Origin: an uncultured Hyphomonadaceae bacterium
Lineage (GTDB): Bacteria > Pseudomonadota > Alphaproteobacteria > Caulobacterales > Hyphomonadaceae
Assembly (NCBI GenBank): GCA_913057945.1
Contig: CAJXOF010000002.1
Span: forward strand, 186,001-250,000
Direction of reading: 5' to 3'
Length of the DNA: 64,000 nt
Below are positions 26,103-35,748 of this stretch, one piece after another. A program made the translations under genes and the position numbers. The notes beneath the pieces were generated by a model. It saw nothing but the letters and a program-made list of their open reading frames with translations. It did not search any database and was not told the DNA's origin. Every line of letters starts with the position of its first letter. Position 1 is the stretch's first letter.

Positions 26103-26531
26103 CTAGCCCTTGAGGACAGAGCCCTTCTTGAGCGCCTTGGCGATCAGGTAGTACATCACCGGACGGTGCTTTGCGCGAACGGACTTGCCGTACTTCGCAA
26201 CTGCGTCGGTAATTGCAGCATCTGCCTTGGCTTCGTCCGTGACGCCGAGCTTCTTTGCAATGAAGCCCTTCTTGATACGGCCAAGCTCTTCCTTGTCCGA
26301 GGCCGCGACAGTCGCGGAGTCGGACTTGTAGATCGTCGGCCCACAGGCTTTGACGGCTGCATCCAGAAGCGCCATGTCGGAGCGTGTTTCACCAACCTTG
26401 TCTTTCAGGTCAGCGATGTACTTCTCCATCAGCACTTCCTTGGGTGAAGGTGCCTTGGCAGGTTTTGTTGTTTTAGGTGCAGCAGCTTTTTTTGGCGCCG
26501 CGGCTTTCTTGGCTTTGGTTGCTTTTGCCAT
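26103..26531 (-). CDS. DUF2853-family protein with histone-H1-like N-terminal tail
   Basis: 142 residues. Residues 1-31 are Lys/Ala/Pro-rich (MAKATKAKKAAAPKKAAAPK and onward to APSPKE), like the tails of H1-like bacterial proteins. Residues about 34-142 match the DUF2853 pattern: MEKYIADLKDK, LLDAAVKACGPTIYKSDSAT, AASDKEELGRIKKGFIAKKL and KYGKSVRAKHRPVMYYLIAK. The function of DUF2853 is unknown; the basic tail suggests nucleic-acid or surface binding. A GAGGAGAAACTCCC site precedes the ATG. Divergent from the next gene. Confidence 0.82.
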   Translation of the reverse strand: MAKATKAKKAAAPKKAAAPKTTKPAKAPSPKEVLMEKYIADLKDKVGETRSDMALLDAAVKACGPTIYKSDSATVAASDKEELGRIKKGFIAKKLGVTDEAKADAAITDAVAKYGKSVRAKHRPVMYYLIAKALKKGSVLKG

Positions 26532-26814
26532 GGGAGTTTCTCCTCAATGGGCCCGACGAACGGGCGTGTTTGAATTTACGCAGCTCACAACACGAATCAG
26601 TTTGAAACGCAGTTTGCACACTGACCCCTTTTTCCACAGCCTGCCAACCCCTTTTCGGTAGTGTAACCAATTCCCAACAAATCCGAATACAGATTAAATG
26701 ATGTGAATTTCGCTTTTGAGGACAAGCGTTCGCAGGTCTGGATACGATTGATTGACCTCTGTGTGCGAGGCGTTCACACCCTTGAAGTTCTGTTGACTGT
26801 GAAATGAGGAAGAG

Positions 26815-28404
26815 ATGTTCCGTTACCTGCCCTGGCTTGCGACTGTACTCTTACTGGCCCTGTGCCTTGTGTTCTGGAGACAGCACAATTGGTTGATATA
26901 CATGGCTGTGGCCATGACGCCCTTGGCACTCATAGGCTTGTATGACCTGTTCCAGCGCAAACACACCTTGTGGCGCAACTATCCGCTTATTTCGCGCGTC
27001 AGATGGATTGCCGAAGAGCTGCATCCCTTCCTGCGGGCCTACATTGTCGAAAGCGAAACAGAAGGGCGCCCCTTCAATCTGGAAGATCGTGCGCTGGTGT
27101 ATCGCCGCGCAAAGAATGTCTCTTCTGTTGAGCCCTTTGGCAGCCACCTGGATATCGACAAGCCGCCCTATGAATGGTTGGCGCACTCCATTGCGGCCAA
27201 GCACCCGGAAGAAGCAGATCCACGTGTCCTGGTGGGCGCCCCCGGTACGGCGCAACCCTATTCCGCAAGTGTCCTCAATATTTCGGCTATGAGCTTTGGC
27301 GCGCTTGGGGCGCATGCCATCGAAGCCTTGTCCAAAGGCGCGTCCATGGGTGGCTTCTATCACGATACAGGGGAAGGCGGCGTTTCGCGTTATCACCGGC
27401 AGGGTGGAGGTGATCTCGTCTGGGAGCTGGGCTCAGGTTATTTCGGGTGCCGTGCGGCAGACGGATCATTCGATGCTGTGAAGTTTGCAGACACGGCAAG
27501 TGACCCGCAGATCAAGATGATTGAGGTAAAGCTCAGCCAGGGCGCAAAACCCGGGCATGGCGGTGTGCTGCCCGGTGAGAAGGTCACGCTGGAGATCGCT
27601 GCGGCGCGCGGTATTGAGGTCGGACTGACATGTGTCTCTCCGCCTGCGCACTCTTCCTTCTCGACACCGATTGAGTTGTTGGAATTTGTTGCCAGGTTGC
27701 GCGACCTGTCAGGCGGCAAACCGGTCGGTATCAAGTTCGCCGTTGGTAACCGCTGGGAGACACTGGCGATTTGCAAGGCCATGCTGGAGACAGGCCTGCG
27801 TGTCGACTTCATGGTGGTGGATGGCGGAGAAGGGGGGACCGGTGCGGCGCCTGCGGAATTCCTTGACCATGTTGGCGCGCCGCTCAGGCAGGCTCTGGTG
27901 CTGACGCGCAATGCGCTGGTTGGGACAGGCCTGAAAGGCGATGTCCGCCTTGCGTGCTCCGGCAAGCAGATAAGTGCGTTCTCGATTGCCTCCTCCATGG
28001 CGCTTGGTGCGGACTGGGTGAACACGGCGCGTGGCTTCATGTTCGCGCTGGGATGTATCCAATCCCTGAACTGTCACAACAATACATGCCCCACCGGAAT
28101 TGCGACGACCGACAAGACCCGCCAACGTGGACTGGTTGTCGATGAGAAGGCGATCCGGGTCAGGAATTTCCAGCGCAACACGGTCCAGGCCCTCATGGAA
28201 GTGGTCGGGGCGACCGGGTGCGTCCATCCATCTGAACTGACACCGCGCCATGTGATGCACCGCGTGACGGAAGACATCGCCTACACCGCAGAACGCGCCT
28301 ACCAACTCGTGCAGTCCGGCCAGTTGCTGACCGCGCCGGATGAGACGCAGCTCGCACGGGAATGGCGCATGGCGCAGGCGCACAGTTTCAAGCCCGCAGA
28401 CTAG
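26815..28404 (+). CDS. FMN-binding glutamate-synthase-like membrane protein
   Basis: 529 residues. Two N-terminal membrane helices (about residues 4-20 and 25-43) precede a GltS FMN-domain: SMSFGALGAHAIEALSKGAS, DTGEGGVSRYHRQGGGDLVW, SQGAKPGHGGVLPGEKV, DGGEGGTGAAPAEFLD and the Fe-S loop CIQSLNCHNNTCPTGIAT. The glutaminase domain of true glutamate synthase is missing, as in the stand-alone 'FMN-binding glutamate synthase family', whose reaction is not well established. GAGGAAGAG precedes the ATG. It probably is transcribed alone; the next gene starts 145 bases on. Confidence 0.87.
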   Translation: MFRYLPWLATVLLLALCLVFWRQHNWLIYMAVAMTPLALIGLYDLFQRKHTLWRNYPLISRVRWIAEELHPFLRAYIVESETEGRPFNLEDRALVYRRAKNVSSVEPFGSHLDIDKPPYEWLAHSIAAKHPEEADPRVLVGAPGTAQPYSASVLNISAMSFGALGAHAIEALSKGASMGGFYHDTGEGGVSRYHRQGGGDLVWELGSGYFGCRAADGSFDAVKFADTASDPQIKMIEVKLSQGAKPGHGGVLPGEKVTLEIAAARGIEVGLTCVSPPAHSSFSTPIELLEFVARLRDLSGGKPVGIKFAVGNRWETLAICKAMLETGLRVDFMVVDGGEGGTGAAPAEFLDHVGAPLRQALVLTRNALVGTGLKGDVRLACSGKQISAFSIASSMALGADWVNTARGFMFALGCIQSLNCHNNTCPTGIATTDKTRQRGLVVDEKAIRVRNFQRNTVQALMEVVGATGCVHPSELTPRHVMHRVTEDIAYTAERAYQLVQSGQLLTAPDETQLAREWRMAQAHSFKPAD

Positions 28405-28549
28405 ATGATGCAAATCGGTCGGAACCGGCGGTCTTTCGTACAGTTCTATGGTACTGCTCACAAAGCGGGCAGGCTGGGGGTTTCTGCACACGGGCGCTAC
28501 GCTGTGGCTTTGGAAGCGACAGGCCGCGCGCTAGACCCGATGGGACAGG

Positions 28550-29950
28550 ATGGCAATGACAGAACAGAACATTTCAAAGGGCTCACGACTGATTGCAGTC
28601 TCGAACCGCACGGCGGCTGGAGAAGAGAGCCGTGCCGGCGGACTTGCTGTCGCCTTGTGGGACACGCTTGCGGATACGCAGGGGCTCTGGATCGGCTGGA
28701 GCGGCCGGATTCTCGACTTCCCCAGCAATCGCGCCAGGCGCTCGGAAGAAGATGGGGTGGAGTTCGCCCTGACCGACTATTCCCGCGACCAGTTCGACGG
28801 GTTCTATCTTGGCTACTCCAACAGTGTCCTGTGGCCGGTCATGCACAACCGGATCGATCTCGCGGTGTTCGATTCCGCGTTTTACAGGTTCTATGTCGAG
28901 ATCAACGAGAAATTCGCAGAAATCGTGCGGCGTCAGGCAGATAAAACAGACACGGTCTGGGTCCATGATTACCATTTCCTGCTGCTCGGCGACATTCTTC
29001 GCGAAGAGGGCTGGCAGGGAAAATGCGGCTTTTTCCTGCACATTCCTTTTCCCGCGCCGGAAGTGTTTCGAGCGATCCCGGAGCATCGCAAGCTGGCCCG
29101 CGGTTTATGCGCCTATGACGTGGTCGGCCTACAGTGCCGGAAGGATCTCGCCAATCTCGCACAATATCTGGAAGAAGAGTTCGGTGCGGAAGAACAACTG
29201 GATGGCAAGTTCAAGGTAGACGGGCGCCTTGTTCACCTGTTGCACTGTCCCATCGGGATCGACAGCTCAGGTTTCGCAGAGGCGGCAACCGCTGAGCCCG
29301 CAACCCGCGCCGCGACGCGCCTGTCCCGATTCCTCGGCGAACGGGATCTCGTCATTGGGGTAGACCGGATGGATTATTCCAAGGGGCTGCCGCAACGCTT
29401 TGAGGGCATGGCCGATTTGTTTGACCGGTATCCGGAACTGCACGGAAAAATTTCGTTCACGCAGATCGCACCACCTTCTCGCTCCGTGGTGGAAGAATAT
29501 GCGCAACTCCGTGAACAGCTGGACGCCCTGTCGGGGCGGATCAATGGTGATTATGGCGATCTTGACTGGATGCCGATCCGCTATCTTGCGCGCGGGTATG
29601 ACCGGGAAGAGATTGCCGGTCTCTACCGCCTTGCCAAGGCGTGTCTGGTCACCCCCTTGCAGGACGGCATGAATCTTGTTGCGAAGGAGTTCATCGCGGC
29701 GCAGGACCCGCAGGATCCAGGCGTGCTGATCCTGTCGCAATTTGCAGGGGCCGCAGAGCAGATGAAGGAGGCACTTATCATCAATCCCTATGACAGCTCC
29801 GCCATCGCAGAAGCGGTGAAGCAGGCCATCGAGATGCCGCTGGATGAGCGCCGTGATCGTTGGCAGAAGCTCTACGCCAATATTGCCGAGCAGGACATTC
29901 ACTGGTGGCGCCACCGTTTCATGACGGCTTTCGAAGGTGTACGGGCATGA
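28550..29950 (+). CDS. otsA: Trehalose-6-phosphate synthase OtsA
   Basis: 466 residues. GT20 landmarks: [20 protein letters not shown] at the N-terminus, [52 protein letters not shown] and the C-terminal [17 protein letters not shown]. Makes trehalose-6-phosphate from UDP-glucose (or related) and glucose-6-phosphate in the cytoplasm. First gene of a three-gene operon; its stop overlaps the otsB start as ATGA. Trehalose protects against salt and drying stress; no promoter could be fixed in the 145 bases upstream. Confidence 0.95.
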   Translation: MAMTEQNISKGSRLIAVSNRTAAGEESRAGGLAVALWDTLADTQGLWIGWSGRILDFPSNRARRSEEDGVEFALTDYSRDQFDGFYLGYSNSVLWPVMHNRIDLAVFDSAFYRFYVEINEKFAEIVRRQADKTDTVWVHDYHFLLLGDILREEGWQGKCGFFLHIPFPAPEVFRAIPEHRKLARGLCAYDVVGLQCRKDLANLAQYLEEEFGAEEQLDGKFKVDGRLVHLLHCPIGIDSSGFAEAATAEPATRAATRLSRFLGERDLVIGVDRMDYSKGLPQRFEGMADLFDRYPELHGKISFTQIAPPSRSVVEEYAQLREQLDALSGRINGDYGDLDWMPIRYLARGYDREEIAGLYRLAKACLVTPLQDGMNLVAKEFIAAQDPQDPGVLILSQFAGAAEQMKEALIINPYDSSAIAEAVKQAIEMPLDERRDRWQKLYANIAEQDIHWWRHRFMTAFEGVRA

Positions 29951-30681
29951 GCAATCCCCAGTCTTTCCCGCCGCTGCTGGATCGCAACGCGGCGCTGTTC
30001 CTCGATTTCGATGGCACATTGTCTCCGCTGCAGGACGATCCGGATGCCGTGTTCCTGGAGCCCGGCATGGATGCCATTCTGATGAAGATATCATCAATGC
30101 TGGGCGGGGCGCTGGCCATCCTGTCCGGACGCGACCTGACCGATCTGTCTAAACGCGTGCCAAACGCGCTTTGGCGATTCGGCAATCATGGCCTGCGTGC
30201 GGCGGCCCCCGGACATGCGACAACGGACAAAATCCCTACAGCGCCGGACGCTCTGGTAACCAGCCTGATTACCGTCGTGGATGCGCATGCGGGTGTGCGT
30301 CTGGAAGAGAAGGGGCCTGTCCTGGCGGTCCACTACCGCGCCGCGCCTGAAAAAGGGGATGAGCTGACCCGCCAATTGGAGGATGTCCTGTCCCGGCATT
30401 CGGACTATTCCCTGCAATCGGGAAAGATGGTGCTGGAGGCAAAGCCCAGCGGCGCGAACAAGGGCGCCTGCCTGCAAGAGGCGATGGAGTCAGCTCCATT
30501 TACTGGGCGTACACCGGTGATGATCGGCGATGACAAGACAGATGAAGATGCGTTCCTTGTTGCAAATCGGCTCGGCGGGTGGTCGGTCAAGGTCGGTGAC
30601 GGCGACAGTGCAGCAAACTATCGGCTGGGGTCGCACCATGATGTGGCGGCTTACCTGCAACAAGTGTTAGGAAAAGTATGA
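29947..30681 (+). CDS. otsB: Trehalose-6-phosphate phosphatase OtsB
   Basis: 244 residues from ATG 29947 (ATGA overlap with otsA). HAD-superfamily motifs: LFLDFDGTLSPL with the nucleophilic Asp, LAILSGRDLTDL, MVLEAKPSGANKGACL and MIGDDKTDEDAF. Removes phosphate from trehalose-6-phosphate made by OtsA. Ends in another ATGA overlap with the GH15 gene, so all three proteins are made in a coupled manner. Confidence 0.95.
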   Translation: MSNPQSFPPLLDRNAALFLDFDGTLSPLQDDPDAVFLEPGMDAILMKISSMLGGALAILSGRDLTDLSKRVPNALWRFGNHGLRAAAPGHATTDKIPTAPDALVTSLITVVDAHAGVRLEEKGPVLAVHYRAAPEKGDELTRQLEDVLSRHSDYSLQSGKMVLEAKPSGANKGACLQEAMESAPFTGRTPVMIGDDKTDEDAFLVANRLGGWSVKVGDGDSAANYRLGSHHDVAAYLQQVLGKV

Positions 30682-32447
30682 GTCTCGATCTTGGTATTGT
30701 TGGTAACGGGACGATTGCAGGCCTAATCAATTCGCGTGGCGATTATGAGTGGTTCTGCCTGCCGCGGTTTGATGGCGAACCTGTCTTCAACAAATTGCTT
30801 GGAGGAGGGGGCACGTTCAGCGTCTGGATGGAGGGGCTCACGAAGCGCACCCAAACCTACGACCGGAACACGGCGATCCTGCGCACAAGAATGGAGTCTG
30901 AAGACGGGGCCGTTCTGGAGATCGTGGACTTTGCGCCGCGCTTCCAGCACAAGGGACGAACATTCCGTCCGGCCAGCCTGGTTCGCAGGTTCGAGGTGAT
31001 TGCCGGGGCGCCCCAGTTGAAGATTTCCCTGACGCCGGAAACCGATTGGGGTGGGCGCAAGCTCAAGCCCATTCGCGGTGTGAATCATGTGCGCTTCATC
31101 GACGATGAGTTTTCTTTCCGCGTAACGACCGATGCCCCAGTATCTTACATCCTGACCGAGACCAGCTTTATCCTGGACAAGGATACAACATTCATTCTCG
31201 GCGCCGATGAATCCCTGACGGATTCGCCGGGGGTCATGGCGAGGGACTGGGAAGAGCGGACAAGACAATACTGGGCGAAATGGGCGCGAAGCCTGGCCAT
31301 TCCATTTGAATGGCAGGACGAAGTCATTCGTGCGGCCATAACATTGAAGCTCTGCGTTTTCGAAGAGACCGGCGGGATTGTGGCGGCCCTTACCACCTCC
31401 ATTCCGGAGCACGAGGGGTCATCGCGAAACTGGGACTATCGTTTTTGCTGGATACGTGATGCCTATTTCACCGTGACAGCGCTGAACAGGCTGTCCGGGA
31501 TGGGCACGCTCGAACACTATATGCGATGGGTGCGGAATATCGTGGCGCACTCAAAAGGGGGGCATATCCAGCCAGTCTATGGCATCGGGCTTGAGGCGGA
31601 TTTGAGTGAAGATCTGGCGCCGAACCTGCCGGGTTTCCGGAACTCCGGGCCCGTGCGCCGCGGAAACCAAGCCGCCGAACACGTCCAGCATGACGTGTAT
31701 GGACAGGTGGTTCTTGGTGTCGCGCAATCCTTCTTTGACCGCCGTCTGCTTGCCCAGCCGGGCATTGCGGAGTTCGAACAGCTCGAACCCGTCGGCGAGC
31801 GCGCCTTTGCCGTCTATGATACGCCGGACGCAGGCATCTGGGAATTCCGCACCATTGCGCATGTTCACACCTCTTCCGCCATCATGTGCTGGGCGGCGTG
31901 TGACCGCCTGTCACGCATCGCCGAACGGCTGGGTCTCGACAATCGCGAGGCGTATTGGAGAGAACGCGCCGACATTATTCATGACACCATTCTGGAAAAA
32001 GCCTGGAATGACGATGTGAAAGCCTTCACGGCCGCTTTTGGCGGAACGGATCTGGATGCGTCAGTCCTGTTGATGGCGGAGATTGGTTTCCTGCCTGCCA
32101 GCGATCCACGTTACGTCTCGACTGTGGAGGCCGTCGACCGCGATCTCCGGATGGGTGACCATGTGTATCGCTACAAGGCCGAGGATGATTTCGGCAAACC
32201 GAAGACCGCTTTCACGGCCTGCACATTCTGGTTCATTGATGCGCTTTACCGGGTCGGACGCGTGGAAGAGGCCCGCAACATGTTCGAGGCGGTTCTCGCC
32301 AGCCGGAACCATCTGGGCCTCTTGTCGGAAGATGTGGATCCGGAGACAAACGAACTCTGGGGGAATTTCCCTCAAACCTATTGCATGGTCGGAATTATTA
32401 ATTCTGCGGCCCTTCTGAGCAAGCCTTGGGCAGCCGTCACCGGATAA
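30678..32447 (+). CDS. Glycoside hydrolase family 15 protein (glucoamylase/trehalase-like)
   Basis: 589 residues. N-terminal beta domain begins LGIVGNGTIAGLINSRGDYE; the (alpha/alpha)6 barrel includes SSRNWDYRFCWIRDAYFTVT, QPVYGIGLEADLSEDLAP, GIWEFRT, HVHTSSAIMCWAACDR and FTACTFWFIDALYRVGRVEE. GH15 members hydrolyse alpha-glucans or, in several bacteria, trehalose. Its ATGA overlap with otsB suggests that it acts on trehalose or a trehalose-derived glucan, giving a synthesis-and-turnover operon. No signal peptide, so cytoplasmic. Activity is inferred from context, not from residues that separate the two specificities. Confidence 0.9.
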   Translation: MSLDLGIVGNGTIAGLINSRGDYEWFCLPRFDGEPVFNKLLGGGGTFSVWMEGLTKRTQTYDRNTAILRTRMESEDGAVLEIVDFAPRFQHKGRTFRPASLVRRFEVIAGAPQLKISLTPETDWGGRKLKPIRGVNHVRFIDDEFSFRVTTDAPVSYILTETSFILDKDTTFILGADESLTDSPGVMARDWEERTRQYWAKWARSLAIPFEWQDEVIRAAITLKLCVFEETGGIVAALTTSIPEHEGSSRNWDYRFCWIRDAYFTVTALNRLSGMGTLEHYMRWVRNIVAHSKGGHIQPVYGIGLEADLSEDLAPNLPGFRNSGPVRRGNQAAEHVQHDVYGQVVLGVAQSFFDRRLLAQPGIAEFEQLEPVGERAFAVYDTPDAGIWEFRTIAHVHTSSAIMCWAACDRLSRIAERLGLDNREAYWRERADIIHDTILEKAWNDDVKAFTAAFGGTDLDASVLLMAEIGFLPASDPRYVSTVEAVDRDLRMGDHVYRYKAEDDFGKPKTAFTACTFWFIDALYRVGRVEEARNMFEAVLASRNHLGLLSEDVDPETNELWGNFPQTYCMVGIINSAALLSKPWAAVTG

Positions 32448-32504
32448 TGCGCAGTTTGGGCGAACGCAGCCCGTTCAGGAGCATCCGGCACTGAGTTTGT
32501 TGAA

Positions 32505-33965
32505 ATGATCCAGCGTCTGTGCGTTGCTGAGGACATGGCCGAAGGCGAGGAAATATTCGACGAAATGCATGGGTTTGGCGAGGGCGTCAGGGCGCCCTAT
32601 GCTGGCTATGACTGCTGGTTTGACAAGACTACACCCTCCGCCCTGTTGAAGAAGTCGCGGGATGCCCAAACCTTCTTCCGGCGAACCGGCATCACCTTCA
32701 ATGTGTATGGCCAAGCGGAGGCGGACGAACGTCTGATTCCTTTCGATCTCGTGCCGCGCATCATTGGCGCAAGCGAGTGGGCCCTGCTGGTGCGGGGGAT
32801 CGAGCAGCGGGTGAAGGCGATCAATGCCTTCCTGTATGACATCTATCACCGGCAGGAGATTGTCCGGGCCGGGCGCTTGCCCGAACGCCTGATTAGGGAG
32901 AATGACGCCTTCCTGCCCAATATGATCGGATTTGACCCCCCGGGCGGGATCTATACGCATATTGTCGGGATCGATCTGGTGCGGACCGGGCCGAACGAAT
33001 TCTTCGTGCTGGAAGACAATGCCCGCACACCCTCCGGTGTTTCCTACATGCTGGAAAACCGGGAAACCATGTTGAAGATGTTCCCGGAACTGTTCGCGCA
33101 AATGTCGGTGCAGCGCGTCTCCGGCTATCCCATGGCCCTACGCCGGTCACTTGAGCGGTCCGCGCCGCAGCAGGCGTCGGGTCGGCCGACCGTGGCGATC
33201 CTGACGCCAGGCATCCATAATTCAGCCTATTTCGAACATGCCTTTCTGGCAGACCAGATGGGCGTTGAATTGGTGGAAGGCCATGACCTCCGCGTCGTGG
33301 GCGGACGGGTCGCCATGCGGACCACGCAAGGGTATGAGCCGATCGATGTGCTGTACCGCCGGGTTGATGACGACTTCCTCGATCCTCTGAATTTCCGCTC
33401 GGAATCCATGCTGGGCGTGGCCGGTATCTTTGATGTCTATCGGGCAGGGGGCATTACCATTGCCAACGCCCCGGGCACCGGCATAGCCGATGACAAGGCG
33501 ATCTATTCCTACATGCCGGACATCGTCGAATTCTATACCGGGCAAGCACCATTGTTGAAAAACGTGCCGACATGGCGCTGCGCGGAGGCGGACTCACTCT
33601 CCTATGTGCTCGAACATCTGGACGAGTTGGTCGTCAAGGAAGTGCATGGGTCGGGGGGCTATGGCATGCTGGTCGGGCCGGCGGCCAGCAAGAAAGAGAT
33701 TGCTGCGTTCCGGAAGAAACTTGAAGCGAGGCCGTCGAACTATATCGCGCAACCCACGCTCGCGCTTTCAACTGTGCCGGTCCTGACGAAAGCAGGTTTG
33801 TCGCCGCGCCATGTCGATTTGCGACCGTTCGTGCTCGTATCGTCAGATGGGGTCGAGGTGACGCCGGGCGGACTGACCCGCGTGGCCATGAAGAAGGGAT
33901 CACTGGTCGTCAATTCCAGTCAGGGCGGCGGCACAAAGGACACTTGGGTTTTGAAGGAAGGATAG
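32505..33965 (+). CDS. Circularly permuted ATP-grasp protein (Anbu operon)
   Basis: 486 residues from ATG 32505; ATG 32535 is an alternative and neither has a good ribosome site. Landmarks of the CP_ATPgrasp_2 family: IFDEMHGFGEGVRAPYAGYD at the start, FRRTGITFNVYGQ, RTGPNEFFVLEDNARTPSGV, YRRVDDDFLDPLNFR, GTGIADDKAIYSYMPDIV and VVKEVHGSGGYGMLVGPAAS. Family members are thought to be amide-bond-forming ligases. It is the first of four genes (this, alpha-E, transglutaminase, Anbu) seen together in many proteobacteria. Confidence 0.9.
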   Translation: MIQRLCVAEDMAEGEEIFDEMHGFGEGVRAPYAGYDCWFDKTTPSALLKKSRDAQTFFRRTGITFNVYGQAEADERLIPFDLVPRIIGASEWALLVRGIEQRVKAINAFLYDIYHRQEIVRAGRLPERLIRENDAFLPNMIGFDPPGGIYTHIVGIDLVRTGPNEFFVLEDNARTPSGVSYMLENRETMLKMFPELFAQMSVQRVSGYPMALRRSLERSAPQQASGRPTVAILTPGIHNSAYFEHAFLADQMGVELVEGHDLRVVGGRVAMRTTQGYEPIDVLYRRVDDDFLDPLNFRSESMLGVAGIFDVYRAGGITIANAPGTGIADDKAIYSYMPDIVEFYTGQAPLLKNVPTWRCAEADSLSYVLEHLDELVVKEVHGSGGYGMLVGPAASKKEIAAFRKKLEARPSNYIAQPTLALSTVPVLTKAGLSPRHVDLRPFVLVSSDGVEVTPGGLTRVAMKKGSLVVNSSQGGGTKDTWVLKEG

Positions 33966-33968
33966 GCC

Positions 33969-34910
33969 ATGTTGGGCAGGACTGCGTCTGGCCTGTTCTG
34001 GATGGCCCGGTTGCTAGAGCGAGCCGAGAATACCAGCCGCCTCGTCGAGGCAGGCTTCCGCATGGCACTCACCCGGTCGCAACCGGGTGAAGAGGAATGG
34101 CGATCCGTTCTGGTCACAGCGGGATGTTGCGATGCCTATCTTGAGCGCCATGACACGATCGAGGGAGAGAAGGTTGCCGACTTCGCCCTGCGGGACCGAA
34201 GCAATCCGTCGAGTGTGATGTCAGCCCTGCATGCTGCGCGCGAGAGTGCCCGCATGACCCGGACCGCGCTGACGCGGGAAATGTGGGAAGCAATAAATGA
34301 TTTCTGGATGGCCGTGCGCGATGCCCTGAAGCGACCACCTTCCGAAGCGGACCTGCCGGAAATCCTGACCCTGATAAGGCAGCAAGGCGCGCAGGTAAGG
34401 GGCGCGACAACAGGGACCATGCTCCGCAACGACATCTACAATTTCGTCATGCTCGGCATCATGTTCGAGCGGGCCGATAATACGGCGCGGATACTCGATA
34501 CCAAATACTATGTCCTGTTGCCGTCTAGCGCCTCGGTCGGCTCGTCTCTCGATAACGTACAATGGGAAATGATCCTGCGGTCGGCATCGGCTGAGCGGTC
34601 ATTCCACTGGCTCAATGGAGGCAATATCACGCCGCGCGCAATTGCAGACTTTCTCATCTTCGACACACGCATGCCGCGCTCGCTGGCATATTGCTACGAC
34701 ACGATCACCTATCAGTTGGACTGGCTGTCCCGGCAGTATTGCCAGCGCCTCGAAACCCACGATCTGGCCGCGTCCCTTGAAGCGAGCTTGACGGCCACGA
34801 CGATCGAGAACGTGTTTGACAACGGGCTGCACGAATTCCTGACAGATTTTCTGGTTCGCAATGCGTCGCTGTCGTCGCAGATTGAAAAAGACTTCAGGTT
34901 TGCGGAGTGA
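33969..34910 (+). CDS. Alpha-E domain protein (DUF403)
   Basis: 313 residues, all helical, starting 3 bases after the ATP-grasp stop. The characteristic beginning LGRTASGLFWMARLLERAEN and the later IMFERADNTARILDTKYYVL are the two related helical repeats of the alpha-E family. It is the constant partner of the circularly permuted ATP-grasp protein; its molecular role is unknown, possibly substrate presentation to the ligase. Confidence 0.9.
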   Translation: MLGRTASGLFWMARLLERAENTSRLVEAGFRMALTRSQPGEEEWRSVLVTAGCCDAYLERHDTIEGEKVADFALRDRSNPSSVMSALHAARESARMTRTALTREMWEAINDFWMAVRDALKRPPSEADLPEILTLIRQQGAQVRGATTGTMLRNDIYNFVMLGIMFERADNTARILDTKYYVLLPSSASVGSSLDNVQWEMILRSASAERSFHWLNGGNITPRAIADFLIFDTRMPRSLAYCYDTITYQLDWLSRQYCQRLETHDLAASLEASLTATTIENVFDNGLHEFLTDFLVRNASLSSQIEKDFRFAE

Positions 34911-34914
34911 CAGC

Positions 34915-35715
34915 ATGCGACTGACTGTGGATCATACATCGACCTATTCGTACGAAACCGGTGTTTCCTATGCGCTCCAGCAGGTCCGCAAGCGGCCGGT
35001 CAGCTTGCCCTCGCAATCCATCTTGTCATGGGATTTGACCATTGACGGCGCGCATTGGGAAACGAGCTATACCGATCATCACGGAAACCTGGTGGATTTG
35101 ATCCAGCTTGAGCCGGGGGTCACGAGCGTTTCGGTCAGTGTGAAGGGTGAGGTGGAAACCCATGATACGTCCGGCGTGGTAGGAGGGCATAGTCAACTTG
35201 TGCCGCTCTGGCTGTACCAGCGGCACACTGCGCTTACCGCGCCCGCCAAGGGCTTGCGCGCGCTGGCAGGCAAATTCAGTCGCCATCCCGCACAGGATAT
35301 TGGTGTCCTGCACGAGTTGATGGCGGAAATTGCAGGGGCGGTCACTTACCAGACCAATGAGACAGACTCCCACACGACAGCCGAGGATGCGCTGCAGCAG
35401 GGGCAGGGCGTGTGTCAGGATCATGCGCACATCTTCATCGCGGTCGCGCGCCTGCTCGGCTATCCCGCTCGCTATGTCGGTGGATATCTCATGATGACGG
35501 ACCGGGTGGATCAGGATGCCGGTCATGCCTGGGCCGAAGCCTGGGTGGATGGACTCGGATGGACCGGATTTGACGTTTCCAATGGCATCAGTCCGGATGC
35601 GCGCTACATACAGGTTGCCACGGGGCTGGACTATAGCGATGCCGCGCCCATCAGGGGACTGGTGTATGGGGCCGGACGGGAAAATCTCGTGGTATCTATT
35701 CAGGTCCAACAGTAG
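34915..35715 (+). CDS. Transglutaminase-like cysteine protease (Anbu operon)
   Basis: 266 residues from ATG 34915, four bases after the alpha-E stop. The N-terminal domain (HTSTYSYETGVSYALQQVRK) is typical; the catalytic triad region shows Cys167 in GQGVCQDHAHIF, His in DAGHAWAEAWVDG and Asp in WTGFDVSNG. Members are regarded as proteases or amidases working with the ATP-grasp/alpha-E pair, perhaps removing or exchanging peptide groups. No signal peptide; cytoplasmic. Confidence 0.9.
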   Translation: MRLTVDHTSTYSYETGVSYALQQVRKRPVSLPSQSILSWDLTIDGAHWETSYTDHHGNLVDLIQLEPGVTSVSVSVKGEVETHDTSGVVGGHSQLVPLWLYQRHTALTAPAKGLRALAGKFSRHPAQDIGVLHELMAEIAGAVTYQTNETDSHTTAEDALQQGQGVCQDHAHIFIAVARLLGYPARYVGGYLMMTDRVDQDAGHAWAEAWVDGLGWTGFDVSNGISPDARYIQVATGLDYSDAAPIRGLVYGAGRENLVVSIQVQQ

Positions 35716-35748
35716 AATGAGTCCAGATATCGATCGGAGAAACACCAA

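Noticed and set aside
28405..28944. ORF starting directly after the glutamate-synthase-like stop
   Set aside because: Overlaps the first 395 bases of otsA, which is secure, and its product has no recognisable fold; only the overlap with otsA keeps it open.
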